Positions 1 through 8,012 of a DNA stretch of 22,664 nucleotides are shown here, piece by piece. The notes below the pieces were generated by a model, which was given only the letters and a program-made list of their open reading frames with translations, was not told the origin of the DNA and did no database searches. Position 1 is the first letter of the stretch. Every line of letters begins with the position of its first letter. This DNA comes from Chloroflexota bacterium. Lineage in GTDB: Bacteria > Chloroflexota > Limnocylindria > Limnocylindrales > CSP1-4. The stretch lies in assembly GCA_005880805.1 (NCBI GenBank), contig VBFZ01000051.1, positions 1 through 22,664 of the forward strand, written 5' to 3'. The position numbers and the translations under genes are program-made.

Positions 1-147
1 GACCCGCTCCACGCCGCGCAGGGTTTGGACGCTGTCGCCGACGTGCACGCGCATCTCGGTCTGCTCGTCCATCAGGGCCACGGCCCCCTCACGGTCCCCC
101 GCGTTGAGCTTGTCGAAGAAGACTTCCATCGTGTCGACGGCACCCAT
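1..147 (-). CDS. NTF2-like (SnoaL/DUF4440-type) protein, N-terminal part only
   Basis: The reverse strand from the ATG at 147 stays open for 49 codons to the window edge, so only the N-terminus is present. It begins MGAVDTMEVFFDKLNAGDRE and continues with alternating hydrophobic and acidic residues. A short first helix ending in a 'N-x-G-D' turn, then 'A-V-A-L-M-D-E', is the usual opening of NTF2-like alpha+beta barrel proteins such as SnoaL-like cyclases or DUF4440 proteins. The family call is inference from this opening alone; a function cannot be given. The gene lies 31 nt beyond the stop of the TPM-domain gene on the same strand. It has no Shine-Dalgarno but has TACACT six bases before the ATG, so it may have its own promoter and be leaderless. 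Confidence 0.6.
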   Translation of the reverse strand, partial: MGAVDTMEVFFDKLNAGDREGAVALMDEQTEMRVHVGDSVQTLRGVERV

Positions 148-153
148 GCCGGG

Positions 154-159
154 AGTGTA
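154..159 (-). promoter_or_regulatory. Candidate -10 (TACACT) of a leaderless promoter
   Basis: On the minus strand TACACT ends six bases before the ATG at 147. A -10 element at this distance would place transcription initiation at or next to the start codon. There is no purine-rich ribosome-binding site between them. No good -35 is visible. Two other genes here (starts at 3883 and 13576) show the same arrangement. Confidence 0.4.
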
Positions 160-178
160 GCCGAGGCGTTCATGGACC

Positions 179-1897
179 CTAGAAACCGCCTCCGGCGCCG
201 CCGCCTCCGAAGCCGCCGCCGCCCCCAAACCCGCCACCGCCACCGCCGGACGAAGAGGGCGTGTTCCCGATCGTGGACAGGGCGGCCATCATCCCGCCGA
301 AGTTGGGCACCGCCGAGCTGGACATGAGGCCGCCCGAGCCGCCGCCGGAACCCGAGCCGCTCAACGCCCCACTTCCCGAGCCCGCGGTGTACCAGAGCGG
401 GAAGTACGTTCCGCCGGCCGGGGTACTGCCCGAGCGGACGTCCTCGGCTGTTCGCTTCAGCACCTGCTCCACCTGCGGTGCGAGGCCGAGCGCGACGCTC
501 CAGACGACCGCCTTGTCGGGGCTGGTCAGCCATGACAGGTTTGCTTCCTGGACGACCTGGTTCATCGAGCGTGCCTGGTCCATCGTCTTCTCGAGCGTCC
601 GCCGGTAGGCGGCGAGCATCGCCCGGATCATCGCGCCGGGCATCGTCCGAGCGGGCATCGCGCGGGCCATGACGAGCCAGATGACCCCGGCGGCGATCGC
701 CGCGAATCCGACAAGCAGGAGGCCACTGCTCGGGAGGCCAGCCCCGAGGAGCGCAAGGGCGCCGCCGACGATTGCGACGAGGGCACCCCCGGCATACCAG
801 CGCCTGGCAGCGGACGCTGGCGCCTCACGAAACCATCCGTTCGACACCGCGGTCTTCTCGAGCTCGCGGTCGAAGTCCGAGGTGGACTTGCCAAACTCGA
901 GCAGCTCCCCCTTGCGCACGACGCCGTCGACCGCGACGCCCTCGAGCTTCTGAAGTGCGAGCTGCTCGCCGGGTCCGAGCGGCTCGCGGCGATCGCTGGT
1001 GGCTGGATGCTGGGTGGGTGGCGCCATGGTGATGGCGAGTTCGTGACCCAGCCCCAGCAGCCCGGATTCCAGCTGGTGAAAGGCCAGCAGGCCCCGGGAC
1101 GCGAGGTCGACCATGGCCGTCGTCAGCGTGCGTCGCGACGATCGACCGTCGACTACAAGCGCGGCGGATGCAGGCGTGAGGTCGGGCGGCGGCGCCGGCA
1201 TGTAGATGGACGGGTCGTCGAGGTAGACCGGATCCCGGCCGTAGCGCAGCCACTCGAACAGGACGAAGCCGACCAGCAGCAGGAAGACGAGCGGCGCTCC
1301 CACAAGCCCCAGCACGGCGTCGATCTGCCGCGCCCGCTGCAGGTTTGCGGCGTGGTCCGGACTCATTGCGGCTCCGATCTCGTCCATGCCCGCCAGCAGC
1401 GCTCCGTCCAGGTCGCAGTTCAGCAACCGCGGCACCATCTGGTTCTGGTAGATCTGCTGCCGCTGGCCGTTGGAGAGGTAGGCCGCGGCGAAGCCGGCGG
1501 CCGCATCGAGCTGCACCTGCCCGTGGCAGCGCGAGTCGTCGAGGTCGAACAGGATCACCAGCCCGTCGTCGAAACCCTTCCGGCCCACGCCCCACTGCGT
1601 ACCGAGGGCGTCGGCGTCGGCCTTGGCCTTCTCGGGGGTGTTGCTCTCGGGCTTGATCTGCGTGTAGACGACGATCTGCGCGCCGGTCGTCGACTCGAGA
1701 CTCGCGATCTGGTCCGAGACGCGCTTGATCGTGTCCGGTCGGAGCACCGCTGCGGTGTCGTAGACACGCTGGCCCGCGACGGGCGGTGGATACGGGGGTC
1801 CAGCTGCCGCGGCAGACAACGGGAGGAGCAGCGTCGCTCCCAGCCCGATCATCGCGGCCATCAGGCAGGTGGCGACGACCCCCCGGCGCCGAGGCAT
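179..1897 (-). CDS. TPM-domain membrane protein with DUF2207-like C-terminal region and glycine-rich tail
   Basis: The protein has 572 residues. Residues 1-32 form a signal peptide or N-terminal anchor (MPRRRG, then a hydrophobic run ending in an Ala-rich stretch). Residues about 41-185 match the TPM/TLP18.3 fold: 'RVYDTAAVL', 'SLESTTGAQIVVYTQ', 'GRKGFDDGLVILFDLDD'. A membrane segment lies at about 193-216, followed by the 'EWLRYGRDP' type sequence typical of DUF2207 proteins, and two more membrane segments at about 367-410. The last 25 residues are almost only Gly, Phe and Ser, as is common in this family. The role of such proteins is poorly known; TPM domains have been linked to photosystem repair in plants and to envelope functions in bacteria. 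The start ATG lies 3 nt after the stop of the upstream methyltransferase/MTHFR gene, has no Shine-Dalgarno, and is probably translated by coupling. The domain call is firm, the function is not. Confidence 0.85.
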   Translation of the reverse strand: MPRRRGVVATCLMAAMIGLGATLLLPLSAAAAGPPYPPPVAGQRVYDTAAVLRPDTIKRVSDQIASLESTTGAQIVVYTQIKPESNTPEKAKADADALGTQWGVGRKGFDDGLVILFDLDDSRCHGQVQLDAAAGFAAAYLSNGQRQQIYQNQMVPRLLNCDLDGALLAGMDEIGAAMSPDHAANLQRARQIDAVLGLVGAPLVFLLLVGFVLFEWLRYGRDPVYLDDPSIYMPAPPPDLTPASAALVVDGRSSRRTLTTAMVDLASRGLLAFHQLESGLLGLGHELAITMAPPTQHPATSDRREPLGPGEQLALQKLEGVAVDGVVRKGELLEFGKSTSDFDRELEKTAVSNGWFREAPASAARRWYAGGALVAIVGGALALLGAGLPSSGLLLVGFAAIAAGVIWLVMARAMPARTMPGAMIRAMLAAYRRTLEKTMDQARSMNQVVQEANLSWLTSPDKAVVWSVALGLAPQVEQVLKRTAEDVRSGSTPAGGTYFPLWYTAGSGSGALSGSGSGGGSGGLMSSSAVPNFGGMMAALSTIGNTPSSSGGGGGGFGGGGGFGGGGAGGGF

Positions 1898-1900
1898 CTG

Positions 1901-3883
1901 TCAGCCGGCCGAGGTGGCCTTCGAAACGCGTGCGGCCTGCCGGTCGCGCATCCTGCGCGCCAGCTCCGCTGCCTGGGCGTAGCGCCCGAAACTCGGCATG
2001 ATGTACGTCCCCTGGACAAGCGATTCGGCCTGCTCCAGGAGCGACTGCGCCATCTCCAGGCCGACCTCGGCCCCGCGCTCTCCGGCCGCATGGAGCGCAG
2101 CCCGGGATCCCTCCGGAATGGTGATTCCGGGGACCTCGTTGTGCAGGAACTCGGCATGCCGCGCGCTCTGGAGAGGAAGGACGCCGAGCAGCAGCGGCAG
2201 CGGGAAGCCGGCCTGCCCAAAGCGCTTTCGCGCCTCGGCGTCCATCGTTTCTACCTGGCTGATGTCGTACAGCGGCTGGGTCATGATCAGGTGCGCGCCG
2301 GCCGCGATCTTGCGCTCCAGGCGTTCCCATTCGGTCTTCTGGTCGGCGGCGGTCGGATCGAGCGCGCAGGCGATCGTGAAGCCGGCCTGCTGTCCGATGG
2401 GCGAGCCGGCCTGGTCCTCACCACGGTTCAGCCGGGTGAGGATCTCGATCAGGCCGATCGAGTCGACGTCCCACACGCCTGTTCCGGTCGGAAAGTCGCC
2501 GACCCTGGGCGGGTCGCCGGTCAGAGCGATGATGTTGCGCACGCCCAGGGCATGGGCGCCCAGAAGCTCGGACTCGATCGCCATCAGGTTACGGTCGCGC
2601 GTGGTGAAGTGGACGAGGCACTCGAGATCGAGGTCGTGCTGGATCCCGAACGCGACGGCCATCGCCCCCATCCGGACGCGCGCCATGGCGGAGTCGCTGA
2701 CGTTGACGCAGTCGACGCCGGCACTCTTCAGCAGGCGCCCGGCCTCGATGGTTCGCTCGATCCGGATCGAACGCGGCGGATCGATCTCCACGGAGATGAC
2801 GAACCTGCCATCCATGAGCTTCTGGAGGAACGGGGTGGGCGGGGGAGCCTCGCCGACCGCGTGCGGCGTGGCCGACTCCGCGATCGCCGTCCGGGGTCCG
2901 GTCGTCAGGCCTCCGGTCCCGCTGCTCAGTCCGCGCGCCCGAGCCTCGTGGCGGGCGGTGTCCGCTGCCGTCTGGGCGAGGGCGACGTTGACCGCCGAGC
3001 GCATCGCCCGGATGTGGTCGGGGGTCGTCCCGCAACAGCCCCCGATGACGGCGGCCCCGGCCGCGATCATCTTCGGGACCATTTCGCCGAAGTAGTCCGG
3101 GCCGGCGGCGTAGACGAACTGGCCCTCGACGCGCTGCGGCAAGCCGGCGTTGGGCATGATCGAGCGCGCGACGACCAGATCGCCGGGACCCGTCCGTTCC
3201 ACCGCCTCGAGGCAGGCCAGCGGACCCACCCCGCAATTGACGCCCAGGGCGTCGACGCCGGCCTCGAGCAGGGCCGCGGCCGCCTGCTCGGGCGTCGTGC
3301 CGTCCGTCAACTGCAGCTCCTCGCCGAATGTGAGCTCGGCGATGACCGGAATATCTGATGCCCGCCTTGCTTCGTCGACCGCGATCAGGAGATGGTCGAG
3401 CTCGGAGAAGGTCTCGATCACGAACAGGTCGACGCCGCCCTCGAGCAGGCCCTCGACCTGCTCCCGGAAAGCGTCCCGGATGACCTGCTCGGGGTAGTGG
3501 ATGGTCCCGTGGGTCGGACCCCCCAGCGGTCCAATCGAACCGCCGACGAGTGCCTCGCGCCCCGACACGTCGCGCGCCTCGCGCGCCAGTTGCGCACCCC
3601 GACGGTTGAACGCGCCCGCCTCGTTCGCGAGTCCGTACGTCGCGAGACGGATGCGGTTGGCGCCGAAGGTCGCCGTCTCGATTGCATCCGCGCCCGCCTC
3701 GAGGTACTCGCGGTGGATCGCGCCGATGAGGTCCGGGCGCGTCACGACAAGCTCGTCGAGGCACGCGCGCTGGGGAATGCCGCGGCTGAACAACAGCGTG
3801 CCCATCGCGCCGTCGAAGAGCAGGGGACCGCGCCCCAGGCGCTCGTGGAAGCGTTGCCGCTCGGTGGAAATCGTCGACGCCAT
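1901..3883 (-). CDS. yitJ: Bifunctional homocysteine S-methyltransferase / 5,10-methylenetetrahydrofolate reductase
   Basis: This 660-residue cytoplasmic enzyme fuses two steps of methionine synthesis and one-carbon metabolism. Residues about 10-300 are a homocysteine S-methyltransferase domain: 'LLFDGAMGTLL' near the start, 'GVNCGVGP' with Cys217, and 'GGCCGTTPDHI' with Cys283 and Cys284, the three zinc ligands of this family. After a linker at about 300-350, residues about 352-650 are a MetF-type flavoprotein reductase with 'SVEIDPPR', 'NVSDS', 'NIIALTGDPP' and 'GAHLIMTQPLYD'. This order is that of Bacillus subtilis YitJ. The length is normal and all key residues are present. No S-box or other riboswitch was seen upstream. 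The ATG at 3883 has no ribosome-binding site but a TACGCT box six bases before it, so the message may be leaderless. It is followed 3 nt later by the TPM gene, with no metabolic link that I know of. Confidence 0.95.
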   Translation of the reverse strand: MASTISTERQRFHERLGRGPLLFDGAMGTLLFSRGIPQRACLDELVVTRPDLIGAIHREYLEAGADAIETATFGANRIRLATYGLANEAGAFNRRGAQLAREARDVSGREALVGGSIGPLGGPTHGTIHYPEQVIRDAFREQVEGLLEGGVDLFVIETFSELDHLLIAVDEARRASDIPVIAELTFGEELQLTDGTTPEQAAAALLEAGVDALGVNCGVGPLACLEAVERTGPGDLVVARSIMPNAGLPQRVEGQFVYAAGPDYFGEMVPKMIAAGAAVIGGCCGTTPDHIRAMRSAVNVALAQTAADTARHEARARGLSSGTGGLTTGPRTAIAESATPHAVGEAPPPTPFLQKLMDGRFVISVEIDPPRSIRIERTIEAGRLLKSAGVDCVNVSDSAMARVRMGAMAVAFGIQHDLDLECLVHFTTRDRNLMAIESELLGAHALGVRNIIALTGDPPRVGDFPTGTGVWDVDSIGLIEILTRLNRGEDQAGSPIGQQAGFTIACALDPTAADQKTEWERLERKIAAGAHLIMTQPLYDISQVETMDAEARKRFGQAGFPLPLLLGVLPLQSARHAEFLHNEVPGITIPEGSRAALHAAGERGAEVGLEMAQSLLEQAESLVQGTYIMPSFGRYAQAAELARRMRDRQAARVSKATSAG

Positions 3884-3889
3884 GGCGGA

Positions 3890-3895
3890 AGCGTA
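3890..3895 (-). promoter_or_regulatory. Candidate -10 (TACGCT) of a leaderless promoter for the methyltransferase/MTHFR gene
   Basis: TACGCT on the minus strand ends six bases upstream of the ATG at 3883. There is no Shine-Dalgarno. The region upstream of it is G+C-rich with no convincing -35. Confidence 0.45.
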
Positions 3896-4012
3896 GCGGC
3901 CGCATGTGCCCGCGGCCAGTCACCCGCAGGTTCAGTGGCGCGGGCGGGGGACTGGCACGCCTTGCGCGGCGGTGCGAGACTGGCGCCCCGCATCGGAGGC
4001 GCGACGTCGAAC

Positions 4013-6079
4013 ATGCGCGAGATGCACGACCGGCACGACGGCCACGAGGCCTCGAGCGCCGGCTTCGATTCGAGCGCCGCCGATGACTTCATGCGCGGCC
4101 ACGGACGGGCGGGCTCTGGCTATCCGCCGATCGCCGACTACGCCTTCCTGTCCGACTGCGAGACGACGGCGCTCGTGGCGCCCAGCGGCAATGTCGAGTG
4201 GATGTGCGTCCCGCGCATGGACTCGGCGAGCGTGTTCGGGTCCATCCTCGATCGCGATGCCGGCGGCTTTCGCCTCGGGCCCGCCGACGCCACCGTTCCA
4301 GCGGCTCGCCGCTACCTTCCGGGCACGAACGTCCTCGAGACGAGCTGGGGCACGCCAACCGGCTGGGTCATCGTCCGGGACGTGCTCCTCATCGGGCCGT
4401 GGGCGCACACCGATGAACGCTCGACTGCGCACCATCGCGCGCCAACGGACTATGACGCCGAGCACATCCTGCTGCGCCAGGTTCGCTGCGTGAACGGCGA
4501 GGTGCAGCTGACGCTCGACTGCGAGCCGGTCTTCGACTACGGCCGGACCCTGGGCCGCTGGGAGTACGCCGAGACCGGCTACCACAAGGCAGTCTGTCGC
4601 CCCGACGGAGACGACACGAACGCCGTGACGCTCACGCTCACCAGCGACATGAACCTCGGCTTCGAGGGCCCGCGAGCGATCGCCCGCACGCTCGTCAGGC
4701 AGGGCGAGACCCGCTACTGCGCGCTGTCGTGGGGCATTCGCGAAGCACCGCGAACGCATGACGATGCGTACCGGCGCCTCGTCTGGACGGCCCACCACTG
4801 GCAGCATTGGCTGGCCCGCGGGCACTTTCCTGACCACCCCTGGCGGACGTACCTGGAACGATCGGCCCTGACGCTGAAGGGGCTCACCTACGAACCCACC
4901 GGGGCGATCATCGCGGCACCGACCACCTCATTGCCCGAGACGCCGGGCGGCGTCCGGAACTGGGACTACCGCTACTCCTGGATCCGCGACTCGACCTTCG
5001 CGCTGTGGGGCCTGTACACGCTCGGCTTTGACTGGGAGGCGAGCGACTTCCTCTACTTCGTGGCCGACGCCGCGGAGCGCGAGGAGGAGCTCAAGGTCAT
5101 GTACGCAGTCGATGGCGGACCGGTGCCGGAGGAACGGACCGTGCCGCATCTCCACGGCTACGAGGGCGCGCGGCCAGTACGCGTCGGCAACGGTGCGTAC
5201 AACCAGCGTCAGCATGACGTGTGGGGCGCGATGCTCGACTCCGTTTACCTGCACACGAAGTCCCGCGACCACCTCGACGAGCGTATCTGGCCGATCCTGG
5301 CGCGGCAGGTCGAGGCGGCCCTCAAGCACTGGCGGGAGCCGGACCGCGGGATCTGGGAGGTCCGCGGCGAACCGAAGCACTTCACGTCGTCGAAGGTCAT
5401 GTGCTGGGTCGCCGCAGATCGCGGCGCGCGGCTCGCCCGGATGCGGGACGACGACGGGACGGCTGTGCGCTGGGCCGCAGCGGCCGACGAGATCAAGGCC
5501 GACGTCCTGGCCAACGGCCTCGATGAGCGCGGCGTCTTCACCCAGCACTACGACACGAACGCGCTCGACGCGTCGCTGCTGCTCATGCCGCTCGTGCGCT
5601 TCCTGCCGCCCGACGACGAGCGGATCCGGCACACCGTCCTGGCGATCGCCAACGAGCTGACCGTCGACGGCCTCGTCCTGCGCTACAAGGTCGAGCAGAC
5701 GGATGACGGGCTGACCGGCGAGGAGGGCACCTTCACGATCTGCTCGTTCTGGCTGGTCTCAGCCCTCGTCGAGATCGGCGAGGTGGAGCGAGCGCGCCAG
5801 CTCTGCGAGAAGCTGCTCGCGTACGCCAGTCCGCTCGACCTCTTCGGCGAGGAGATCGACACGCGCAGTGGCCGGCACCTGGGCAACTTCCCGCAGGCCT
5901 TCACGCACCTCGCGCTGATCAACGCAGTCATGCACGTCATCGAGGCTGAGCGCCACCCGGGGCAGACCTCCGCGCCACTCGCCCCCAGATCTGCGGCCTC
6001 GGACGACCAGGCTGGAGGCCCGGTCACCGGCCCGCCGGATGCCGTGCAGGTGGAGCCGAGGACCGCCACCGAGTCCTGA
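4013..6079 (+). CDS. Glycoside hydrolase family 15 protein (glucoamylase/trehalase-like)
   Basis: From the ATG at 4013 the protein has 688 residues and no signal peptide, so it is probably cytoplasmic. Residues about 36-260 are the N-terminal beta-sandwich ('IADYAFLSDCETTALVAPSG', 'WMCVPRMDS'). Residues about 275-650 are the (alpha/alpha)6 barrel. Its markers are 'NWDYRYSWIRDS' at 316-327, 'GIWEVRG' with Glu449 as candidate general acid, and 'EEGTFTICSFWLV' with Glu570/571 as candidate base. This type includes the mycobacterial GH15 trehalase as well as glucoamylases and glucodextranases, so it should cut terminal glucose from alpha-glucans or trehalose; the substrate is not decided by sequence. 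The frame is open far upstream, but there it is antisense to the methyltransferase gene. I chose 4013 because it follows GGAGG at 3995-3999, although the spacing of 13 is long. ATG at 4022 or 4091 is possible. The C-terminal 40 residues are low-complexity. Confidence 0.93.
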   Translation: MREMHDRHDGHEASSAGFDSSAADDFMRGHGRAGSGYPPIADYAFLSDCETTALVAPSGNVEWMCVPRMDSASVFGSILDRDAGGFRLGPADATVPAARRYLPGTNVLETSWGTPTGWVIVRDVLLIGPWAHTDERSTAHHRAPTDYDAEHILLRQVRCVNGEVQLTLDCEPVFDYGRTLGRWEYAETGYHKAVCRPDGDDTNAVTLTLTSDMNLGFEGPRAIARTLVRQGETRYCALSWGIREAPRTHDDAYRRLVWTAHHWQHWLARGHFPDHPWRTYLERSALTLKGLTYEPTGAIIAAPTTSLPETPGGVRNWDYRYSWIRDSTFALWGLYTLGFDWEASDFLYFVADAAEREEELKVMYAVDGGPVPEERTVPHLHGYEGARPVRVGNGAYNQRQHDVWGAMLDSVYLHTKSRDHLDERIWPILARQVEAALKHWREPDRGIWEVRGEPKHFTSSKVMCWVAADRGARLARMRDDDGTAVRWAAAADEIKADVLANGLDERGVFTQHYDTNALDASLLLMPLVRFLPPDDERIRHTVLAIANELTVDGLVLRYKVEQTDDGLTGEEGTFTICSFWLVSALVEIGEVERARQLCEKLLAYASPLDLFGEEIDTRSGRHLGNFPQAFTHLALINAVMHVIEAERHPGQTSAPLAPRSAASDDQAGGPVTGPPDAVQVEPRTATES

Positions 6080-6108
6080 CGCATGGGCCTCGCCCGACAG
6101 GCCGCGAG

Positions 6109-6316
6109 CTAGCCCGCGTCGCCGGCGATCGTATCCAGGAGCGCCCGCGAGCGCGCAATGGCGTCGCGACCCGCGGCGACCTCCCCAGGACTCGTCGGAT
6201 CGACGTCCGTCAACGAGCGGTAGACGGAGCGCAACTCGGCGGCGACCTGCTCCGCGGTCTCGTAGGCGCTCTGCGTGGCGCCAGGTCTCGAGGAGTTCCC
6301 CCACGATCGTCGACAT
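6109..6316 (-). pseudogene. Small unrecognised helical protein gene with an apparent frameshift
   Basis: Two reading frames each look coding over part of this stretch. From the ATG at 6316 (preceded by GAGGGAAGCG, a fair ribosome-binding site) one frame reads MSTIVGELLETWRHAE and then turns arginine-rich. The next frame, from about 6285 to the stop at 6109, reads like a normal protein (QSAYETAEQVAAEL, then a C-terminus ending in LLDTIAGDAG) with strongly G/C-biased third positions, but it has no start codon of its own before the TTG inside 'AEL'. Joining the two by skipping one base near 6275-6290 gives a 68-residue, mostly helical acidic protein. It is either a frameshift mutation or a sequencing error. 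An alternative upstream start is GTG at 6388. No function is recognised. It converges on the GH15 gene, whose stop is 29 nt away. Confidence 0.5.
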
Positions 6317-6480
6317 CGCTTCCCTCATGTCGTCGGCCCCCGGCGAAGCCGATCCTGGGCCGCGAAGCTGAAGGTGGAGTTCACGCACGGTTAGGGAGTC
6401 GCAACACGCTATGGGCGGCGTTGCCGCGACGCAGAAAAATCCGGACAGCCCCTGACCAGATGCCCTGAAAGGATCGGCTC

Positions 6481-7056
6481 ATGAACCACCGAAACGGAGC
6501 CGACCCGCCCACTCGCATCGTGTGGCAGCCGATGCACCAGCCGGGCGCCGAGTGGTGCTCCGTCGAGCGCGGCCCGAACGGCTCCACGATTGCCGGCGTG
6601 GCCGTCCTCGCCGACGCCGGGGGCGCGCAGCGATTCGACTACGAGCTCGAGCTTGATGCTGCCGCTGTGACCCGCAGGGCTCAGATTACGGCCGTGCTGC
6701 CGGATCGGACCGAGGTGTTCGACATCGCCACCGACGCCTGCGGAGCGTGGTGGCGGTCGGGCAAGCTCGTTCTCGAGGATCCGGAGGCACTCGACGTCGA
6801 TCTCGGCTTCTCGCCGGTCACGAACTCGCTGCCGATCTGGCGGCTGAACCTCGAGGTCGGCGGCACGCGCGAGATCACCGCGCTTTGGCTCCAGTACCCC
6901 GAGCTGCGGCTCGTGCCCGCCCGGCAAACCTATGAACGACTCGGCGAGGTGTCTTACCGCTACGCCTCGGGCTCGTTCGAGGCGGTCATCCGGGTCTTCC
7001 CCGACGGCCTCGTCGAGGACTACGTCGGCTACTGGAAGGCGATGGCCCGCTCCTGA
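6481..7056 (+). CDS. Putative glycolipid-binding domain protein (PF06475 / DUF1089 type)
   Basis: The protein has 191 residues, with no signal peptide or membrane segment. Its pattern is that of the putative glycolipid-binding family represented by Pseudomonas PA1994. It has an N-terminal 'VWQPMHQPGAEWCSVERG', a central 'DACGAWWRSG', then 'LDVDLGFSPVTNSLPIWRL', and near the end 'DGLVEDYVGYWKA'. The PA1994 fold resembles lipoprotein carriers such as LolA/LppX, which is the reason for the family name; its biochemical role is unproven. The length matches the family. The ATG at 6481 is preceded by GAAAGGATC at a suitable distance. The neighbours on both sides are damaged genes, while this one is intact. 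Confidence 0.82.
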   Translation: MNHRNGADPPTRIVWQPMHQPGAEWCSVERGPNGSTIAGVAVLADAGGAQRFDYELELDAAAVTRRAQITAVLPDRTEVFDIATDACGAWWRSGKLVLEDPEALDVDLGFSPVTNSLPIWRLNLEVGGTREITALWLQYPELRLVPARQTYERLGEVSYRYASGSFEAVIRVFPDGLVEDYVGYWKAMARS

Positions 7057-7105
7057 TCGACCTCGGCCGCCTGCGGAGCGCTGGCCGGTATGCTCGGCGG
7101 CGTCT

Positions 7106-7114
7106 GGAGGAGGG
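7106..7114 (+). promoter_or_regulatory. Strong Shine-Dalgarno (GGAGGAGGG)
   Basis: The purine run GGAGGAGGG lies six bases before the ATG at 7121 and fixes the start of the damaged dehydrogenase gene. A TATGCT at 7089-7094 is a possible -10 upstream, without a clear -35. The intact expression signals suggest the gene was damaged recently or is a local assembly error. Confidence 0.6.
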
Positions 7115-7120
7115 CCCTGA

Positions 7121-8012
7121 ATGCGGATTCTCGTCGTCGGCGCGGGTGGCGTCGGCGGTGCGCTCGTGCCGATCGCGAAGCGTCGCTCGTTCTTCGAGGC
7201 CGTGGTTGTTGCCGACTACGACCGGGACCGCGCTGGAAAGGTCGTCGATCGCGCCGACGATCCGCGCTTCCGCGCCGCGCAGGTGAACGCCTCGGACAGC
7301 AAGGCGCTGCGCGGGCTGATCGTACGACTTTGCGCCGTCGTTCTCGATCTGGACGACGATCGAGGAGTGCCTGAACCTGCCGCTCATCTGGGAGAAGGAC
7401 CGTGGCTGGTTCACGACCGCACCCTTCAGCGAGCCCGAGACGTTCATCTTCCCCGATGGCATCGGACCGGTGGACTGCGTCAACGTCGAGCACGAGGAGG
7501 TCGTCCTGATCCCGCGCTGGGTGCCGGCCAACCGGGTCACCTTCAAGTACGGCCTCGGTGAGGAGTTCATCAACGTGCTCGAGGTCCTGCACAAGGTCGG
7601 CCTCGATCGAACGGACAAGGTGCGCGTGGGCGGGTCGGAGGTGTCGCCACGCGACGTCGTGGCTGCCGCGCTACCGGACCCGGCAACGCTCGGTGACCGG
7701 ATGTCCGGGAAGACATGCGCCGGAACGTGGGTGACCGGAGTCGGGAAGGACGGGCAGCCCCGCGCCGTCTACCTCTACCACGTCGTGGACAACGAGTGGT
7801 CAATGCGCGAGTACGGCTCGCAGGCCGTCGTCTGGCAGACGGCCATCAATCCCGTCGTGGCGCTGGAGCTGCTGGCGTCAGGTACCTGGTCCGGAGCCGG
7901 CGTGCAGGGTCCCGAGGCGTTCGACGCCGTCCCCTTCCTCGACCTGCTGCGCGACTACGGGTCGCCCTGGGGCATCGCGGAGGGATCCCAGGTGCTCGCG
8001 GCCGGCCGCTAG
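7121..8012 (+). pseudogene. Saccharopine dehydrogenase-family NAD(P)-dependent reductase, internally deleted and out of frame
   Basis: The N-terminal 67 codons (frame starting at 7121) encode an intact Rossmann start, 'MRILVVGAGGVGGALVPIAK', through 'NASDSKALRGLI'. At 7317-7326 the homology jumps to the next frame. There the sequence reads 'YDFAPSFSIWTTIEECLN', 'GPVDCVNVEHEEVVLIPRW', 'FKYGLGEEF', 'NEWSMREYGSQAVVWQTA' and 'ASGTWSGAGVQGPEAFDAVP', the conserved C-terminal half of this family, up to the stop at 8012. Relatives are about 390-400 residues; about 100 residues covering the rest of the cofactor domain and the start of the catalytic domain are missing. If translated, the N-terminal frame would run on to 7561 as an unrelated 146-residue peptide. 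The family reduces or oxidises amino-acid/aldehyde adducts (saccharopine, carboxynorspermidine); the substrate here is unknown. The 3' 135 nt overlap the opposite-strand cyclase gene. Confidence 0.85.

Noticed and set aside
184..260. Dense GCC/CCG repeats near the left end that look like a tandem repeat.
   Set aside because: They encode the glycine-rich C-terminus of the TPM-domain protein, a common feature of that family.
1007..3358. Very long open frame of 783 codons on the plus strand, antisense to the TPM and methyltransferase/MTHFR genes.
   Set aside because: It is rich in Arg, Gly and Asp with no domain signature, and lies wholly opposite two well-identified genes. Long antisense frames are expected in DNA with such biased third positions.
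825..3923. Other long minus-strand frames at 825-2330 and 2589-3923.
   Set aside because: They are arginine/glycine-rich translations in a different frame of the real genes and carry no recognisable motif.
3884..4012. Possible SAM-type (S-box) riboswitch or other leader upstream of the methyltransferase/MTHFR gene.
   Set aside because: The spacer is only 129 nt, shared with a divergent gene, contains no S-box core that I can recognise, and the candidate promoter leaves no room for a leader.
6080..6108. Possible terminator between the convergent GH15 gene and the small minus-strand gene.
   Set aside because: Only a four-base stem (GCCT/AGGC) without a T run could be found.
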